From CAZWKQ01 sp964634005 (GTDB lineage: Bacteria > Bacteroidota > Bacteroidia > Bacteroidales > JACABE01), in the NCBI GenBank assembly GCA_964634005.1, contig CAZWKQ010000005.1, forward strand, positions 1 through 64,000: a stretch of 64,000 nt of DNA, read 5' to 3'. Positions 25,480-34,464 of this stretch are shown piece by piece. A program made the translations under genes and the position numbers. Each line of letters opens with the position of its first letter. The first letter of the stretch is position 1. The notes under the pieces are model-generated. The model saw only the letters and a program-made list of their open reading frames with translations, did no database searches and was not told the origin of the DNA.

Positions 25480-28164
25480 TCAGTTTAGAGGTTTAAGATT
25501 TAATGTTTTTAAACCTTGTTTGAAAAGATAATAGGAATCTTTAATAACTTCTTTATATTTTGGAAATACGAAATCGCCGTTTATTTGGTCAACATAGCCC
25601 CATATATCCCATTCAAACCTGCCAGCCTCAAGTCTGTCATCACCGATAATTACGGTAACGGCAATACCATTTGTTGTATAATATTCTATTTCGGGAGTAT
25701 CCTTATCATCATTTAGAACTTTATTTTGGCTTGGGTCGGTGAAGTTGAGCAATTGCCAAGGAATTCTTACATCAATGTAATTTTTATATTTAACCACAGC
25801 ATCCAAATGTGATGCAGGGGCAATAGAATCGCGACTTCTTAATCTGCCAATATATTGAATACAAGGAAGATTTTTCTCAAAGAAATTATTTTGCCACATC
25901 ACTAAATCCCAAGGCTCGCCTATTGACAAACGAGTTTTGAAAATTTGGTCATTTCCTTCAGTATGAAACCATTTTCCGAATGTATTATACGAACGTGTAA
26001 CAAACAGATTAGCAGAATCTTTTGTAATAACGAGAGCAAATTCGGGCAAATAGTTCATAACTTCGCCGTTTGGCAATAACATTTCGCCTTCGTTTTCTTT
26101 GTAAGTATCATAGGCAATCCAAAGAGAGTCATCGCCTTGTATCATTGAATCCAAATAAATTCTGAGGTGAAAAAACTGAAAATCTTTAGCTGCCTGAACT
26201 TTTTTTATTCTTCCAAGACCTTCAAATTCGAAAAACTCATCGTAATTAATCGTATCAGGTTCAAATGAAAGAAGTCCAAAGTTTTCTTCGGGACTGCATA
26301 AATTATGCCACATTGGTCTTCTATCAGGCGGGCATGACATAGGTTCGGTAATCCATGTATTTTTAAACCACTCATCTATCCATGCAAACAAACAACCGCC
26401 GGCACAACCTGTGCTATGAATATTGTTTAATAACCGAATATTTGAGAAAGCTTGACTTTGGAAATCGTGTCCACCATGGTTCATTCCCGTAAAATTTGTA
26501 TGAGCATTCCCCCAACTCGATGGAACACCATATTCGGCAATCAATAAAGGATACTTGCCGTAAGCATTGTTCAATTCTGTAATATAACCTATATAACTGT
26601 TAATACCCCAATCATCATAAAATGCTCCGCTATTATAACCCTGATCTTCAAAAATAAAGTCAGGATAATACGGATAAGCATGATAACTCATAAAGAAACC
26701 TGCCGGTGAATTTTTCAGTTTTATTTTACCCATATGAATTTGGGCTGTATCCTCTGTTGAATGGCCGTCATGTTCTGTTGGATGATATAAAGGGTCTAAA
26801 GTAGGCCAACTTGAAATACTAACAGGTCTTTCTACCTTATATTTCTGCCTTTCGTAAAGCACCATTTTATCTAAACGTTGAGTAAACCAACATTCAATAG
26901 GGTCACCGTTGGCAATTCCAAAAACTGTACCATTATAATTGTTAAAAGTTGAGTTTGATTCGTTTGTTAAAAAAACTTCCGGAGGATGTATCTCTCTACC
27001 AATTATGTAACCTAAAATCCAATGCGAAATATTAGTAGTATAATTTCCATAAGCTCTACCGGGTCTTTCAGGTATGCTTTTATTCCCGTGCATACAATCA
27101 ATAACTTCCTGAATATCGGCATCAAAAGCAGATGAGAATGAAAAAAAGTTTCCATGAGGCAAATCTTCGTCTAACCAAACACCCTGAAGCAGATAAAGAG
27201 GATTTGTAGGATTTTCTTCGTTAAATTTTAAAAGTTCATCGTAAAATCTGGGAAAATGAAGAGTATATGTTCTTATTGCATTAAAACCAACATCTTTCAT
27301 TAAATGGAACCACCTTCTGTATTCTTCGCTTGTAGCAGCCATTTCGCCGGGAAATGTTCCGGGCATTCCAACTCCCAAATTTATTCCGTTAATAAAAATT
27401 GTATCGTATAAATTATCATCTTTATAAACACTTAGATATTTCCCCGAAACTTTATAAGGAACGGGAATTCTTCTGTAAACTATAAAATCGGTTTGATAAG
27501 GATTTGTAATAATAAAATTTGTTTTTGTATAATCCAGAATATTATTTCCGGTTATGGTAACATTGAAAGCTATTGATTTTGTAATAAACTTCCCTGAATA
27601 GTTTGGCATTCCGTTAGGATAAAGCTGCTCTCCGTTATTAGCCCTCATCATTATTTTAGTTGCAGAAGAACGACCCTCAAAATACATATAAACAATGAAA
27701 ATTCCCGGAGCAACCCTTTGATTCATATCGGTAGTTCCATCCCAAAGCAATTGATGAAAACCTGCCGAAAATGTCTTGTCGGCTAAAGTTCTAATTTTTT
27801 GCCCTATCGAATTATATATGGTTATATTAACTCTGCCTGCAATATTAAGGTGAAAAGGAATTATAGTTCCAGTAACAAAAGGATTTGGGAATGCATCATA
27901 TAATATATGCTGCTTATCATTCTCTACAATTAATCCGGGTAACTCAATAAGATAATTCCCATTACTGTCGCTGTATGCCTCGTAATAATATTTTGGATCA
28001 TCAACAACGGTAAATCTTATTTTTGCATTTACAACTTTTTTCCCATAATTATCAATTATTTTGCCGGTAACCGAAAAAGCCGAATTAGCAACAAACAGAG
28101 ATAACAAAAGTATTGTTATTTTAATTTTAAGGAAAATCTTATCAGAACAGAAAGTAACTTTCAT
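25480..28164 (-). CDS. Secreted glycoside-hydrolase-like protein with N-terminal FlgD/T9SS-like module
   Basis: An 894-residue secreted protein. After the signal peptide (about 1-33) comes a carboxypeptidase-regulatory-like domain (VTGKIIDNYGKKVVNAKIRF) and then, at about 90-175, a module with FPNPF, YNSIGQKIRTL, LLWDGTTDMNQRV and GIFIVYMYFEG. This is the FlgD-Ig/T9SS sorting-domain pattern, which is normally C-terminal. A TIM-barrel glycosidase-like region follows (about 260-620), with GFNAIRTYTLHFP, a likely acid in GYIIGREIHPP and a likely nucleophile in LIAEYGVPSSWG. The last 220 residues are beta-rich. There is no C-terminal sorting signal. The GH family cannot be named; it resembles clan GH-A (GH2/GH5-like). 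Confidence 0.72.
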   Translation of the reverse strand: MKVTFCSDKIFLKIKITILLLSLFVANSAFSVTGKIIDNYGKKVVNAKIRFTVVDDPKYYYEAYSDSNGNYLIELPGLIVENDKQHILYDAFPNPFVTGTIIPFHLNIAGRVNITIYNSIGQKIRTLADKTFSAGFHQLLWDGTTDMNQRVAPGIFIVYMYFEGRSSATKIMMRANNGEQLYPNGMPNYSGKFITKSIAFNVTITGNNILDYTKTNFIITNPYQTDFIVYRRIPVPYKVSGKYLSVYKDDNLYDTIFINGINLGVGMPGTFPGEMAATSEEYRRWFHLMKDVGFNAIRTYTLHFPRFYDELLKFNEENPTNPLYLLQGVWLDEDLPHGNFFSFSSAFDADIQEVIDCMHGNKSIPERPGRAYGNYTTNISHWILGYIIGREIHPPEVFLTNESNSTFNNYNGTVFGIANGDPIECWFTQRLDKMVLYERQKYKVERPVSISSWPTLDPLYHPTEHDGHSTEDTAQIHMGKIKLKNSPAGFFMSYHAYPYYPDFIFEDQGYNSGAFYDDWGINSYIGYITELNNAYGKYPLLIAEYGVPSSWGNAHTNFTGMNHGGHDFQSQAFSNIRLLNNIHSTGCAGGCLFAWIDEWFKNTWITEPMSCPPDRRPMWHNLCSPEENFGLLSFEPDTINYDEFFEFEGLGRIKKVQAAKDFQFFHLRIYLDSMIQGDDSLWIAYDTYKENEGEMLLPNGEVMNYLPEFALVITKDSANLFVTRSYNTFGKWFHTEGNDQIFKTRLSIGEPWDLVMWQNNFFEKNLPCIQYIGRLRSRDSIAPASHLDAVVKYKNYIDVRIPWQLLNFTDPSQNKVLNDDKDTPEIEYYTTNGIAVTVIIGDDRLEAGRFEWDIWGYVDQINGDFVFPKYKEVIKDSYYLFKQGLKTLNLKPLN

Positions 28165-28190
28165 ATAATTTCAAAATGATGTTAAATAAT

Positions 28191-30758
28191 TTAATTATCA
28201 ATATTTATACCATTATTAAATAAAGGTAAACTATATCTTTTAATTTTATCAAAAGAATTATAAGCATTTGCAACAGCAGCAGCAGTTGGAACAAGCCCTA
28301 TTTCGCCAATTCCTTTTACACCATAAGGACCTACTTCATCAGGAACTTCAACACCTTTTACAATTATTTCGGGGGTTTGATCAGACCTTAATACTCTGCA
28401 ATCTTTTAATTTTGTACTTATTAATTTTCCATCTCTCATAGGAAGATTTTCGCTCAAAGCATAACCTAAGCCCATGTGAACGGCTCCCTGTATTTGACCT
28501 TCAAATAAAGTAGGATTGATAATTTTACCTGCATCGTGGGCAGCAACTACTTTTTCTATTTCCCCTTTTTTATTTACAACTGCTAATTGCGCAGCATAAC
28601 CGTATGAATAGTGAGTTATTACTTCTTTTGAAGTATCGCCGGGTTTAGTTGTCCAATCACATTTCCACTCACCGAAATAACTTTTACCGGTTAATTCTTT
28701 CAAGCTATGTTTCAGTAAGTCTTGTTTTAATTCTTTGCACGCATTAATTATTGCATTTCCAAGCAAGGCAGTAGCTCGCGAAGATGTTGTCATCCCTGTT
28801 TTTATTTGGGCTTCGGTATCAACAACCACATCAATAATTTCAGGAGAAATATTTGTTTCTTCACAAAGAATTTGAATAGCCATAGTATGAACACCTTGTC
28901 CCATTTCGGTCCACCCGTGTTTTATTATAACTTTTTCAGAAGACTTAATTTCAATAATTACATTCGAATAATCAATCATTCCGTTACCTATACCGCTATT
29001 TTTTATTCCAGTGGCAAGCCCCTTGAATTCAGCTTTATCATATTCTTCTTTTAAGGCAAGGAGACAAGCTCTAATTCCGACACCTTTAAGTTTTTGACCT
29101 GTAGCAGTAGTAAGTCCGTCAACAAGAGCGTTATCATATCTGAATTGCCATTTATCGAAGCCTCCCCTTTCACACAAATCATCTATGCAGCCTTCGAGAG
29201 CAAATACCACCTGATTTGCACCAAATCCTCGCATGGCACCTGAAGGAATATTATTAGTGTAAACAGTTTTAGATTCAATATCAATTACAGGTATATAATA
29301 TCCTCCCGAAGCATGACCTGCAACCCTCTCCATAACTTTTGTCCCCACCGAGGCATAAGCTCCGGTATCCCCTACTGCTCTTAGTTTTAATGCCGTTAGT
29401 TTCCCATTTTCGTCACAGCCTAATTTAATATCCATATATACCGGATGACGCTTTGGGTGCATTATTATTGACTCGTCTCGCGTAAGTGCAAGTTTTACGG
29501 GTTTTTTAAGCAAATAAGCCATAAGGCTAACATGTCCCTGAACTGTCATATCCTCTTTACCTCCAAAACCACCTCCATTTGGGACTAAAACAACTCTTAC
29601 CTTTTCTTCAGGCAAGCCTAAAATTTGTGCAACCTGCCTCCTATCTTCATATACCCCTTGACTTTGTGATAACAGTTCTATGCCATCTGAAGAAGGATAT
29701 GCAATAGCTGCCTCAACTTCCATAAAGGCATGCTCTATTCTTTGAGTCTGATAAAATCCGCTTGTTATATATTTCGATTTTTCAAAAGCCTCATCAATAT
29801 TACCTCTTTTAATAACACAATTATCAAGCAAATTACTATGATCACCGTGAACAAGTTCTTTATCTTCAATAGCTTTAAACGGATCGGTAATTGGTTCTAA
29901 TATATCATATTCAACAACTATTTTATTTACTACATCTCTTGCTGTTTCTTCACTATCGGCAACTACTCCTGCCAATACATCTCCGATATAATTTGTAACT
30001 TCTCCCTCGTCAATCATTAGAGGCCAATCATTATAAATCAATCCGATTTTTCTATTACCCGGAACATCTTTAGCAGTAATAATTTTTACAACACCATAAA
30101 CACTCAAAGCCTTCGAAACGTCAATTTTAATAACTCTTGCTCTTGGATGATCACTAAATTTTAAAGCTGCAAAGAGCATTCCTTGAATCTTAATATCATT
30201 CACAAAATCTCTTTTCCCTAATGCTGTATCATAAGCATTATATTTAGGATATGATGTGCCGACTTTTCCGGCATCTTTGGGATATTCTATATCTTTATTT
30301 TCAGCTAAAGCTATCGATGCATTTTTTATGGCATTTTCAATTTTTTTATACCCTGTGCATCTGCAAAGATTTGGTTTTATGGCCTTTCTTACTTCATCAA
30401 TTGTAGGATTGGGATTCGACTGAAGAAGAATTTTTGCTCTGACAATAAACCCGGGAGTGCAAAAACCACATTGCACTGCTCCTTCTTTAACAAACGATTT
30501 TGCTAAGGTTTCTTTAATATTTTCAGGAAACCCATCTAAAGTATAAATTGAAGCGCCATTCAGTTTATTTAATGATACCTGACAAGCAAGTCGGGGTTTA
30601 CCGTTAATCTCTACTGTACACGCTCCACATACACCTTGTCCTGAACAACCATCCTTAACTGATGTAATATCTCTTTCATTTCTCAAAAACTTAATCAAAG
30701 AGATATCATTTTCACCGCTATATACAATTAACTCATCATTTAAGTAAAAAGATATCAT
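28191..30758 (-). CDS. Molybdenum hydroxylase, selenium-dependent xanthine-dehydrogenase type
   Basis: An 855-residue fused enzyme. The N-terminal [2Fe-2S] domain has GCSGQGVCGACTVEINGK, the second cluster domain VQCGFCTPGFI and LCRCTGYKKI, and the molybdopterin domain GGFGGKEDMTVQG, GAMRGFGANQVVFA and the active-site Glu loop KGIGEIGLVP. There is no FAD domain, as in the fused Se-dependent XDH subgroup (E. coli XdhD is a relative). Such enzymes use a selenium ligand added after translation; no in-frame stop or selenocysteine codon is present. The start at 30758 is chosen because a -7 box lies just upstream; the longer frame to 30785 would start within that promoter. Likely role: hydroxylation of purines or similar heterocycles under anaerobic conditions. 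Confidence 0.88.
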   Translation of the reverse strand: MISFYLNDELIVYSGENDISLIKFLRNERDITSVKDGCSGQGVCGACTVEINGKPRLACQVSLNKLNGASIYTLDGFPENIKETLAKSFVKEGAVQCGFCTPGFIVRAKILLQSNPNPTIDEVRKAIKPNLCRCTGYKKIENAIKNASIALAENKDIEYPKDAGKVGTSYPKYNAYDTALGKRDFVNDIKIQGMLFAALKFSDHPRARVIKIDVSKALSVYGVVKIITAKDVPGNRKIGLIYNDWPLMIDEGEVTNYIGDVLAGVVADSEETARDVVNKIVVEYDILEPITDPFKAIEDKELVHGDHSNLLDNCVIKRGNIDEAFEKSKYITSGFYQTQRIEHAFMEVEAAIAYPSSDGIELLSQSQGVYEDRRQVAQILGLPEEKVRVVLVPNGGGFGGKEDMTVQGHVSLMAYLLKKPVKLALTRDESIIMHPKRHPVYMDIKLGCDENGKLTALKLRAVGDTGAYASVGTKVMERVAGHASGGYYIPVIDIESKTVYTNNIPSGAMRGFGANQVVFALEGCIDDLCERGGFDKWQFRYDNALVDGLTTATGQKLKGVGIRACLLALKEEYDKAEFKGLATGIKNSGIGNGMIDYSNVIIEIKSSEKVIIKHGWTEMGQGVHTMAIQILCEETNISPEIIDVVVDTEAQIKTGMTTSSRATALLGNAIINACKELKQDLLKHSLKELTGKSYFGEWKCDWTTKPGDTSKEVITHYSYGYAAQLAVVNKKGEIEKVVAAHDAGKIINPTLFEGQIQGAVHMGLGYALSENLPMRDGKLISTKLKDCRVLRSDQTPEIIVKGVEVPDEVGPYGVKGIGEIGLVPTAAAVANAYNSFDKIKRYSLPLFNNGINIDN

Positions 30759-30772
30759 TGTTAAACTTTTTA

Positions 30773-30780
30773 CAAATATA
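30773..30780 (-). promoter_or_regulatory. Promoter -7 box for the XDH/glycosidase/ssnA cluster
   Basis: Minus strand reads TATATTTG (TAnnTTTG). It predicts a transcription start near 30766, only about 8 bases before the ATG at 30758, and decides the start choice for the hydroxylase. Confidence 0.5.
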
Positions 30781-30922
30781 AACAAATATTCAACTTTTTA
30801 AAAGTGTCTATGTTAGATTTCTCAACAAAAAAAAGTTGATAAAAAACAAAAGGTGTCGTTAAATACTAATAAAAAAGTAAAAAAATACAGATAGAAAAAA
30901 CATACAGTTAAATTATTGATAT

Positions 30923-31279
30923 TTAACCGTTTAATTCCGACAAAATTTCTTGTAAATCTTTTACAAACTGTTGAGTAAGAAATTTTAATTGTTCGAATAA
31001 AGGCTTAGCTCCTTCTGTTGTGCCGTTTTTACCGATCATTTCGAGTTGATAAGCAATTTCGGCAGGAGGGCATGGATTTGAAAAATTCCGAAAAGAACTT
31101 TTTATTTTATGTGCATGAAAATCAAGCTGTGACGGGTTATCATTTTCTATAGCCTGATTTATCCCTTCTATATCTTTAACATGTTCCTCAAAAAACATAT
31201 TTATTATATCTCTTAAAAAATCATCCCCATATTCTCCATAGTTCTGCATTAATACAGCTTTGTCGATAATTTTTGTCAT
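30923..31279 (-). CDS. HPt domain protein
   Basis: A 118-residue all-helical histidine-phosphotransfer protein. The phosphorylated His is His57 in DFHAHKIKSSFRNF, where the H-K-x-K-S-S pattern is the family signature. Stand-alone HPt proteins relay phosphate between hybrid histidine kinases and response regulators. No kinase or regulator gene is in the window, so the partners are unknown. It lies downstream of the membrane-peptidase pair, 58 bases after the small Cys protein, and may be co-transcribed. Confidence 0.88.
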   Translation of the reverse strand: MTKIIDKAVLMQNYGEYGDDFLRDIINMFFEEHVKDIEGINQAIENDNPSQLDFHAHKIKSSFRNFSNPCPPAEIAYQLEMIGKNGTTEGAKPLFEQLKFLTQQFVKDLQEILSELNG

Positions 31280-31337
31280 AGCCGGCCATTATTTTAGACT
31301 TGTAAAATTAATAATTTTTCGATAAAAAAAATTATTT

Positions 31338-31508
31338 TTAGCTGTTTTTTTTAATTTCTTTTTTCAAATCGCCTAATGCACACGAACTGCAATCCGAAAC
31401 ACAGCCTCCACAAGCGCTTTTGTTATTTGCAGGTTTTCTGAAAATTCTTATAATTATATAAACCCCTGCTGACAAAATTATTAAATATGTCAAAATCTCT
31501 TGTATCAC
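31338..31508 (-). CDS. FeoB-associated-like small Cys-rich membrane protein
   Basis: A 56-residue frame starting with GTG. It encodes an N-terminal membrane helix (ILTYLIILSAGVYIIIRIF) and then a Cys cluster SACGGCVSDCSSCALGDLKK (Cys 33, 36, 40, 43). The helix plus CxxC-x3-C-x2-C arrangement and the trailing L-K-K motif match small proteins often annotated beside FeoB ferrous-iron transporters or as unnamed membrane proteins in Bacteroidota. An in-frame stop lies just upstream, so a GTG or nearby start is forced. It begins 6 bases after the M50B-like gene, so translation is probably coupled. No feoB lies in the window; metal binding is an inference. Confidence 0.7.
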   Translation of the reverse strand: MIQEILTYLIILSAGVYIIIRIFRKPANNKSACGGCVSDCSSCALGDLKKEIKKNS

Positions 31509-31514
31509 AACACT

Positions 31515-32204
31515 TTATATTATAATAGGCGAAAGGAAATAATTTTTTACGGTAAAATAAACTATATAAACTATAATCGCAAATATTAACAATGCCCAAA
31601 ATATCGGAGGAATTTTAGTAATACTACTCAACAATTTTGCGTCTCCTGAGTTACCGGGTGATTTGAAAGACAAATAAATCAACTGTAGCCCTGAAACAAC
31701 AGAATCACTTATAATTATTGATGATATTAAAATGGAAAAACCATAAGTAAGCATATTGATTTTAAAATTAAGAACAACAATACTTAATACCATAAAACTT
31801 ATAGTCCATATAATTCCATAAGTATTTCTTACGTAAAAAAACAGATTTACTGCCGCCATTCCCATAGTAATATAAATAACATATATCTCTAAGGAATGTT
31901 TTATCAAGTAAAAAAAAACGGCTCCACAGAATACAGAAAATATATACCCCGCAATTGCAACAAAAAATTTCCCAATACCTGACTTAACTGAAGTAGTTGC
32001 ACTTCCCGAAGTATCGGTGTTTAAGATAATTTTATGAACTTTCCCTTTGAATAATAAAGTTGTGAAAGCATGACCCAATTCGTGATAAAGTGTATTTACA
32101 GTCCTGAAATACAAGCCTATAACAGGAAACCTTATTAAAAGCAAACTTACCGAAAGTAAAGTATAAAAAATAAATACAGGGTTTGTAAAGTAATTGTCAA
32201 GCAT
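31515..32204 (-). CDS. M50B-like membrane metalloprotease
   Basis: A 229-residue protein with five to six membrane helices and a zinc motif HELGH (His41, Glu42, His45) in TLYHELGHAF at the edge of a helix. The C-terminal SPGNSGDAKLLSSITKIP followed by a final helix fits the M50B-like family (site-2-protease relatives lacking the usual third ligand signature). Substrate unknown; M50 enzymes often cut membrane-bound anti-sigma factors, but this subgroup is uncharacterised. It has its own -7 box upstream. Confidence 0.75.
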   Translation of the reverse strand: MLDNYFTNPVFIFYTLLSVSLLLIRFPVIGLYFRTVNTLYHELGHAFTTLLFKGKVHKIILNTDTSGSATTSVKSGIGKFFVAIAGYIFSVFCGAVFFYLIKHSLEIYVIYITMGMAAVNLFFYVRNTYGIIWTISFMVLSIVVLNFKINMLTYGFSILISSIIISDSVVSGLQLIYLSFKSPGNSGDAKLLSSITKIPPIFWALLIFAIIVYIVYFTVKNYFLSPIII

Positions 32205-32227
32205 TAATAAATATTAAAAAATTTTAT

Positions 32228-32235
32228 CAAAGTTA
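32228..32235 (-). promoter_or_regulatory. Promoter -7 box for the M50B-like gene
   Basis: Minus strand reads TAACTTTG. It lies 24 bases upstream of the ATG. Confidence 0.4.
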
Positions 32236-32309
32236 AACTAAAATAAATAATGAGTGAACATAAATTTATTGCTTAAAAAATCTTTCTGAATTAATAATTC
32301 TAAATTGTC

Positions 32310-32317
32310 TAATTTTG
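32310..32317 (+). promoter_or_regulatory. Promoter -7 box for the LtaS-like gene
   Basis: TAATTTTG matches TAnnTTTG and predicts a leader of about 120 bases. The rest of that leader (32325-32444) shows no clear structure. Confidence 0.45.
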
Positions 32318-32444
32318 CGAAAAATAAGCCTGCATTAAACAAGATTAATTCAAAGTTTAAAACTTGAGATTAATTTTTTTATGTTTAGACAAAACAAAAT
32401 TGAATAAATAATAACAACCAATTGTTTGATAATTTGAAGATAAA

Positions 32445-34292
32445 ATGAAGGAACTATTAATTAGATTATTGAAATATATACTTTTTTGGTTTATTGTTTT
32501 TTTTATTCAACGTAATCTCTTTCTGTTTTACTTTTCGTCTGCCAAAAATTTGTCATTTCAAGAATGGTTTTTAGTTCAGAAATACTCTTTTTTTATCGAT
32601 TTATCTACACTATGTTACTTTTTCATTCCTATTTTAATAATTCTTATAATAGAAACTTTTTATAAATCGGCTGCTATTTATAAAACTATTAAATACTTTA
32701 CTATTACTGTTTTAATAATCAGCAACTTAATTTTAATTTCTGATATTGGACTTTTCAGAGAATGGGGTGTTAAAATCAATAATAAAGCTATCAGCTATTT
32801 AGTTTATCCTGATGAAGTTGTTAGTTCAATAAAAGTTTCTCCGATATATTCACTGATTTTAATTTTTATAATTTTAAATATCGCTACTATTCTTCTATTT
32901 AATAAGCTCAAAATAAATTTTGAAAATTTAAATTTGAAAAAAAGCACTAAAATTTCTGTTTTAGGTTCTTTTTTATTATTGTCATTTGTAGGATTAAGAG
33001 GGGGATTGCAAACATTTCCGATAGATAGAAGTTGGAGTTATTTTTCAGAAAAAACACTTTTAAACCAAGCTGCCGTAAACAGTGCATGGAATTTTTTTGC
33101 TTCTTTAACCGAACCTCAAGAGTTTGAAAAAAATCCATATAACTACTATAGTAAAGAGGAAGTGGAAAAAGTATTCACATCCCTTACAAATCATTATCCC
33201 GAAAAAACAATTCCTATTCTTAAAACACAAAGACCAAATATTATTCTTGTTTTGCTTGAAGGCTGGAGTGCCGAAGCAGTTGGTGCTTTGAGTCATGAAA
33301 TAGATGCTACTCCAAGATTTTCCGAGCTTTCTAAAAAAGGATTACTATTTACAAAATTTATTTCAACCGGCTTCAGAACCGAACAAGCTCTTGCAGCGAT
33401 TACAGCGGGCTTCCCTTCTCAGCCTAAAACAACAATTATAAGGAAATTCGGTAAATTCGACAATCTTCCAAGCTTTGTTAAAGATTTGTATAATAATGGT
33501 TACCACACTTCTTATTATTATGGCGGCGATTTATATTTTGCAAACACCGAAGCTTATTTAAAATCAGCTGGTTATAAAAAAATCATAGGGCAAGACTTTT
33601 TTAAAGGAAAGCCATTTACTGAATGGGGAGTTTTCGACCACGAATTATTCAACTTTACAATTAACGATCTGAAAAACAACACACAGCCTTTTTTTGCAAT
33701 GATAATGACCAGCACTACTCACGAACCTTTTACCAAAAAAGTACCGAAAATATTTAAAGGAGGTACAATAATTGACGATTATTACAATGTGCTGCACTAT
33801 TGCGATGAAAGTCTTTATAATTTCATTGAGAATTCGAAAAAAGAGAGCTGGTATCCTAATACGCTATTTATAATAGTAACTGACCACACTAATCGTTTAC
33901 CCAAAGACCGTAAAAATTATGAAATTAAGCGACATTGGATACCTTGTCTTCTTTATGGACCTGCATTAAAAGAAGAATATGTCGGAAAAACAATTGATTT
34001 TCCTGCATCTCATATTGATTTTGCCGCTACAATTTTAGCTCAATTGGGATTAAAACATGATAAATATGTTTGGAGTAAAAATATTTTTAACTCGAATTAC
34101 AATAACAAATGGGCATTCTACACATTTGATGAAGGATTCGGATTTTTACAAAACAATGACAAAATAGTTTTTGATGCAAAACTTAATAAACTCTCGGTTA
34201 AAAATAACAATAAAATTGATGATACTTTAAATTTAAGAGGGAAAGTGCTTCTTCAGAAACTTTTGGATGATTATATCGAATTAAGCAAATAA
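32445..34292 (+). CDS. LtaS-family sulfatase / phosphoglycerol transferase
   Basis: A 615-residue inner-membrane enzyme. Five predicted N-terminal helices (about 1-190) are followed by an extracytoplasmic sulfatase-fold domain (about 260-580). Motifs are PNIILVLLEGWSAEAVG (first metal site), GFRTEQALAAITAGFPSQP with the likely nucleophile Thr, and VTDHTNRLPKD (second metal site). In Gram-positive bacteria the family polymerises lipoteichoic acid; in Bacteroidota the substrates are unknown, possibly phosphoglycerol or phosphoethanolamine decoration of surface glycans. It stands alone, with unrelated neighbours. Confidence 0.85.
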   Translation: MKELLIRLLKYILFWFIVFFIQRNLFLFYFSSAKNLSFQEWFLVQKYSFFIDLSTLCYFFIPILIILIIETFYKSAAIYKTIKYFTITVLIISNLILISDIGLFREWGVKINNKAISYLVYPDEVVSSIKVSPIYSLILIFIILNIATILLFNKLKINFENLNLKKSTKISVLGSFLLLSFVGLRGGLQTFPIDRSWSYFSEKTLLNQAAVNSAWNFFASLTEPQEFEKNPYNYYSKEEVEKVFTSLTNHYPEKTIPILKTQRPNIILVLLEGWSAEAVGALSHEIDATPRFSELSKKGLLFTKFISTGFRTEQALAAITAGFPSQPKTTIIRKFGKFDNLPSFVKDLYNNGYHTSYYYGGDLYFANTEAYLKSAGYKKIIGQDFFKGKPFTEWGVFDHELFNFTINDLKNNTQPFFAMIMTSTTHEPFTKKVPKIFKGGTIIDDYYNVLHYCDESLYNFIENSKKESWYPNTLFIIVTDHTNRLPKDRKNYEIKRHWIPCLLYGPALKEEYVGKTIDFPASHIDFAATILAQLGLKHDKYVWSKNIFNSNYNNKWAFYTFDEGFGFLQNNDKIVFDAKLNKLSVKNNNKIDDTLNLRGKVLLQKLLDDYIELSK

Positions 34293-34330
34293 TTGATTTT
34301 AAAAATAATATAAAAAATTTATTAAAATTT

Positions 34331-34398
34331 TCGACTATAATCCAATTTTTATATATAATTTTTAGATTATACTCTAAATTTTACATATAATTTTTTGA
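34331..34398. repeat. Direct repeat flanking the DUF4143 ATPase, left copy
   Basis: TCGACTATAATCCAATTTTT at 34331 begins a segment matching 35631 onward at an exact offset of 1300 bases: 57 of the first 60 positions are identical. Inside each copy two related halves, GACTATAATCCAATTTTTA and GATTATACTCTAAATTTTA, are themselves a tandem repeat of about 33 bases, and TATAATC/GATTATA is an inverted pair. Confidence 0.85.
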
Positions 34399-34464
34399 AT
34401 TACATTTTGAAATTTCGTTATTAAATCTATTAAAAAGTTTTTATTTTCAATAATAATCAAGCAT

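Noticed and set aside
28191..30758. Selenocysteine in the molybdenum hydroxylase
   Set aside because: The frame has no internal TGA; the family carries selenium as a cofactor ligand.
30759..30785. Longer start of the molybdenum hydroxylase
   Set aside because: It would place the start codon upstream of and within the likely promoter box at 30773-30780.
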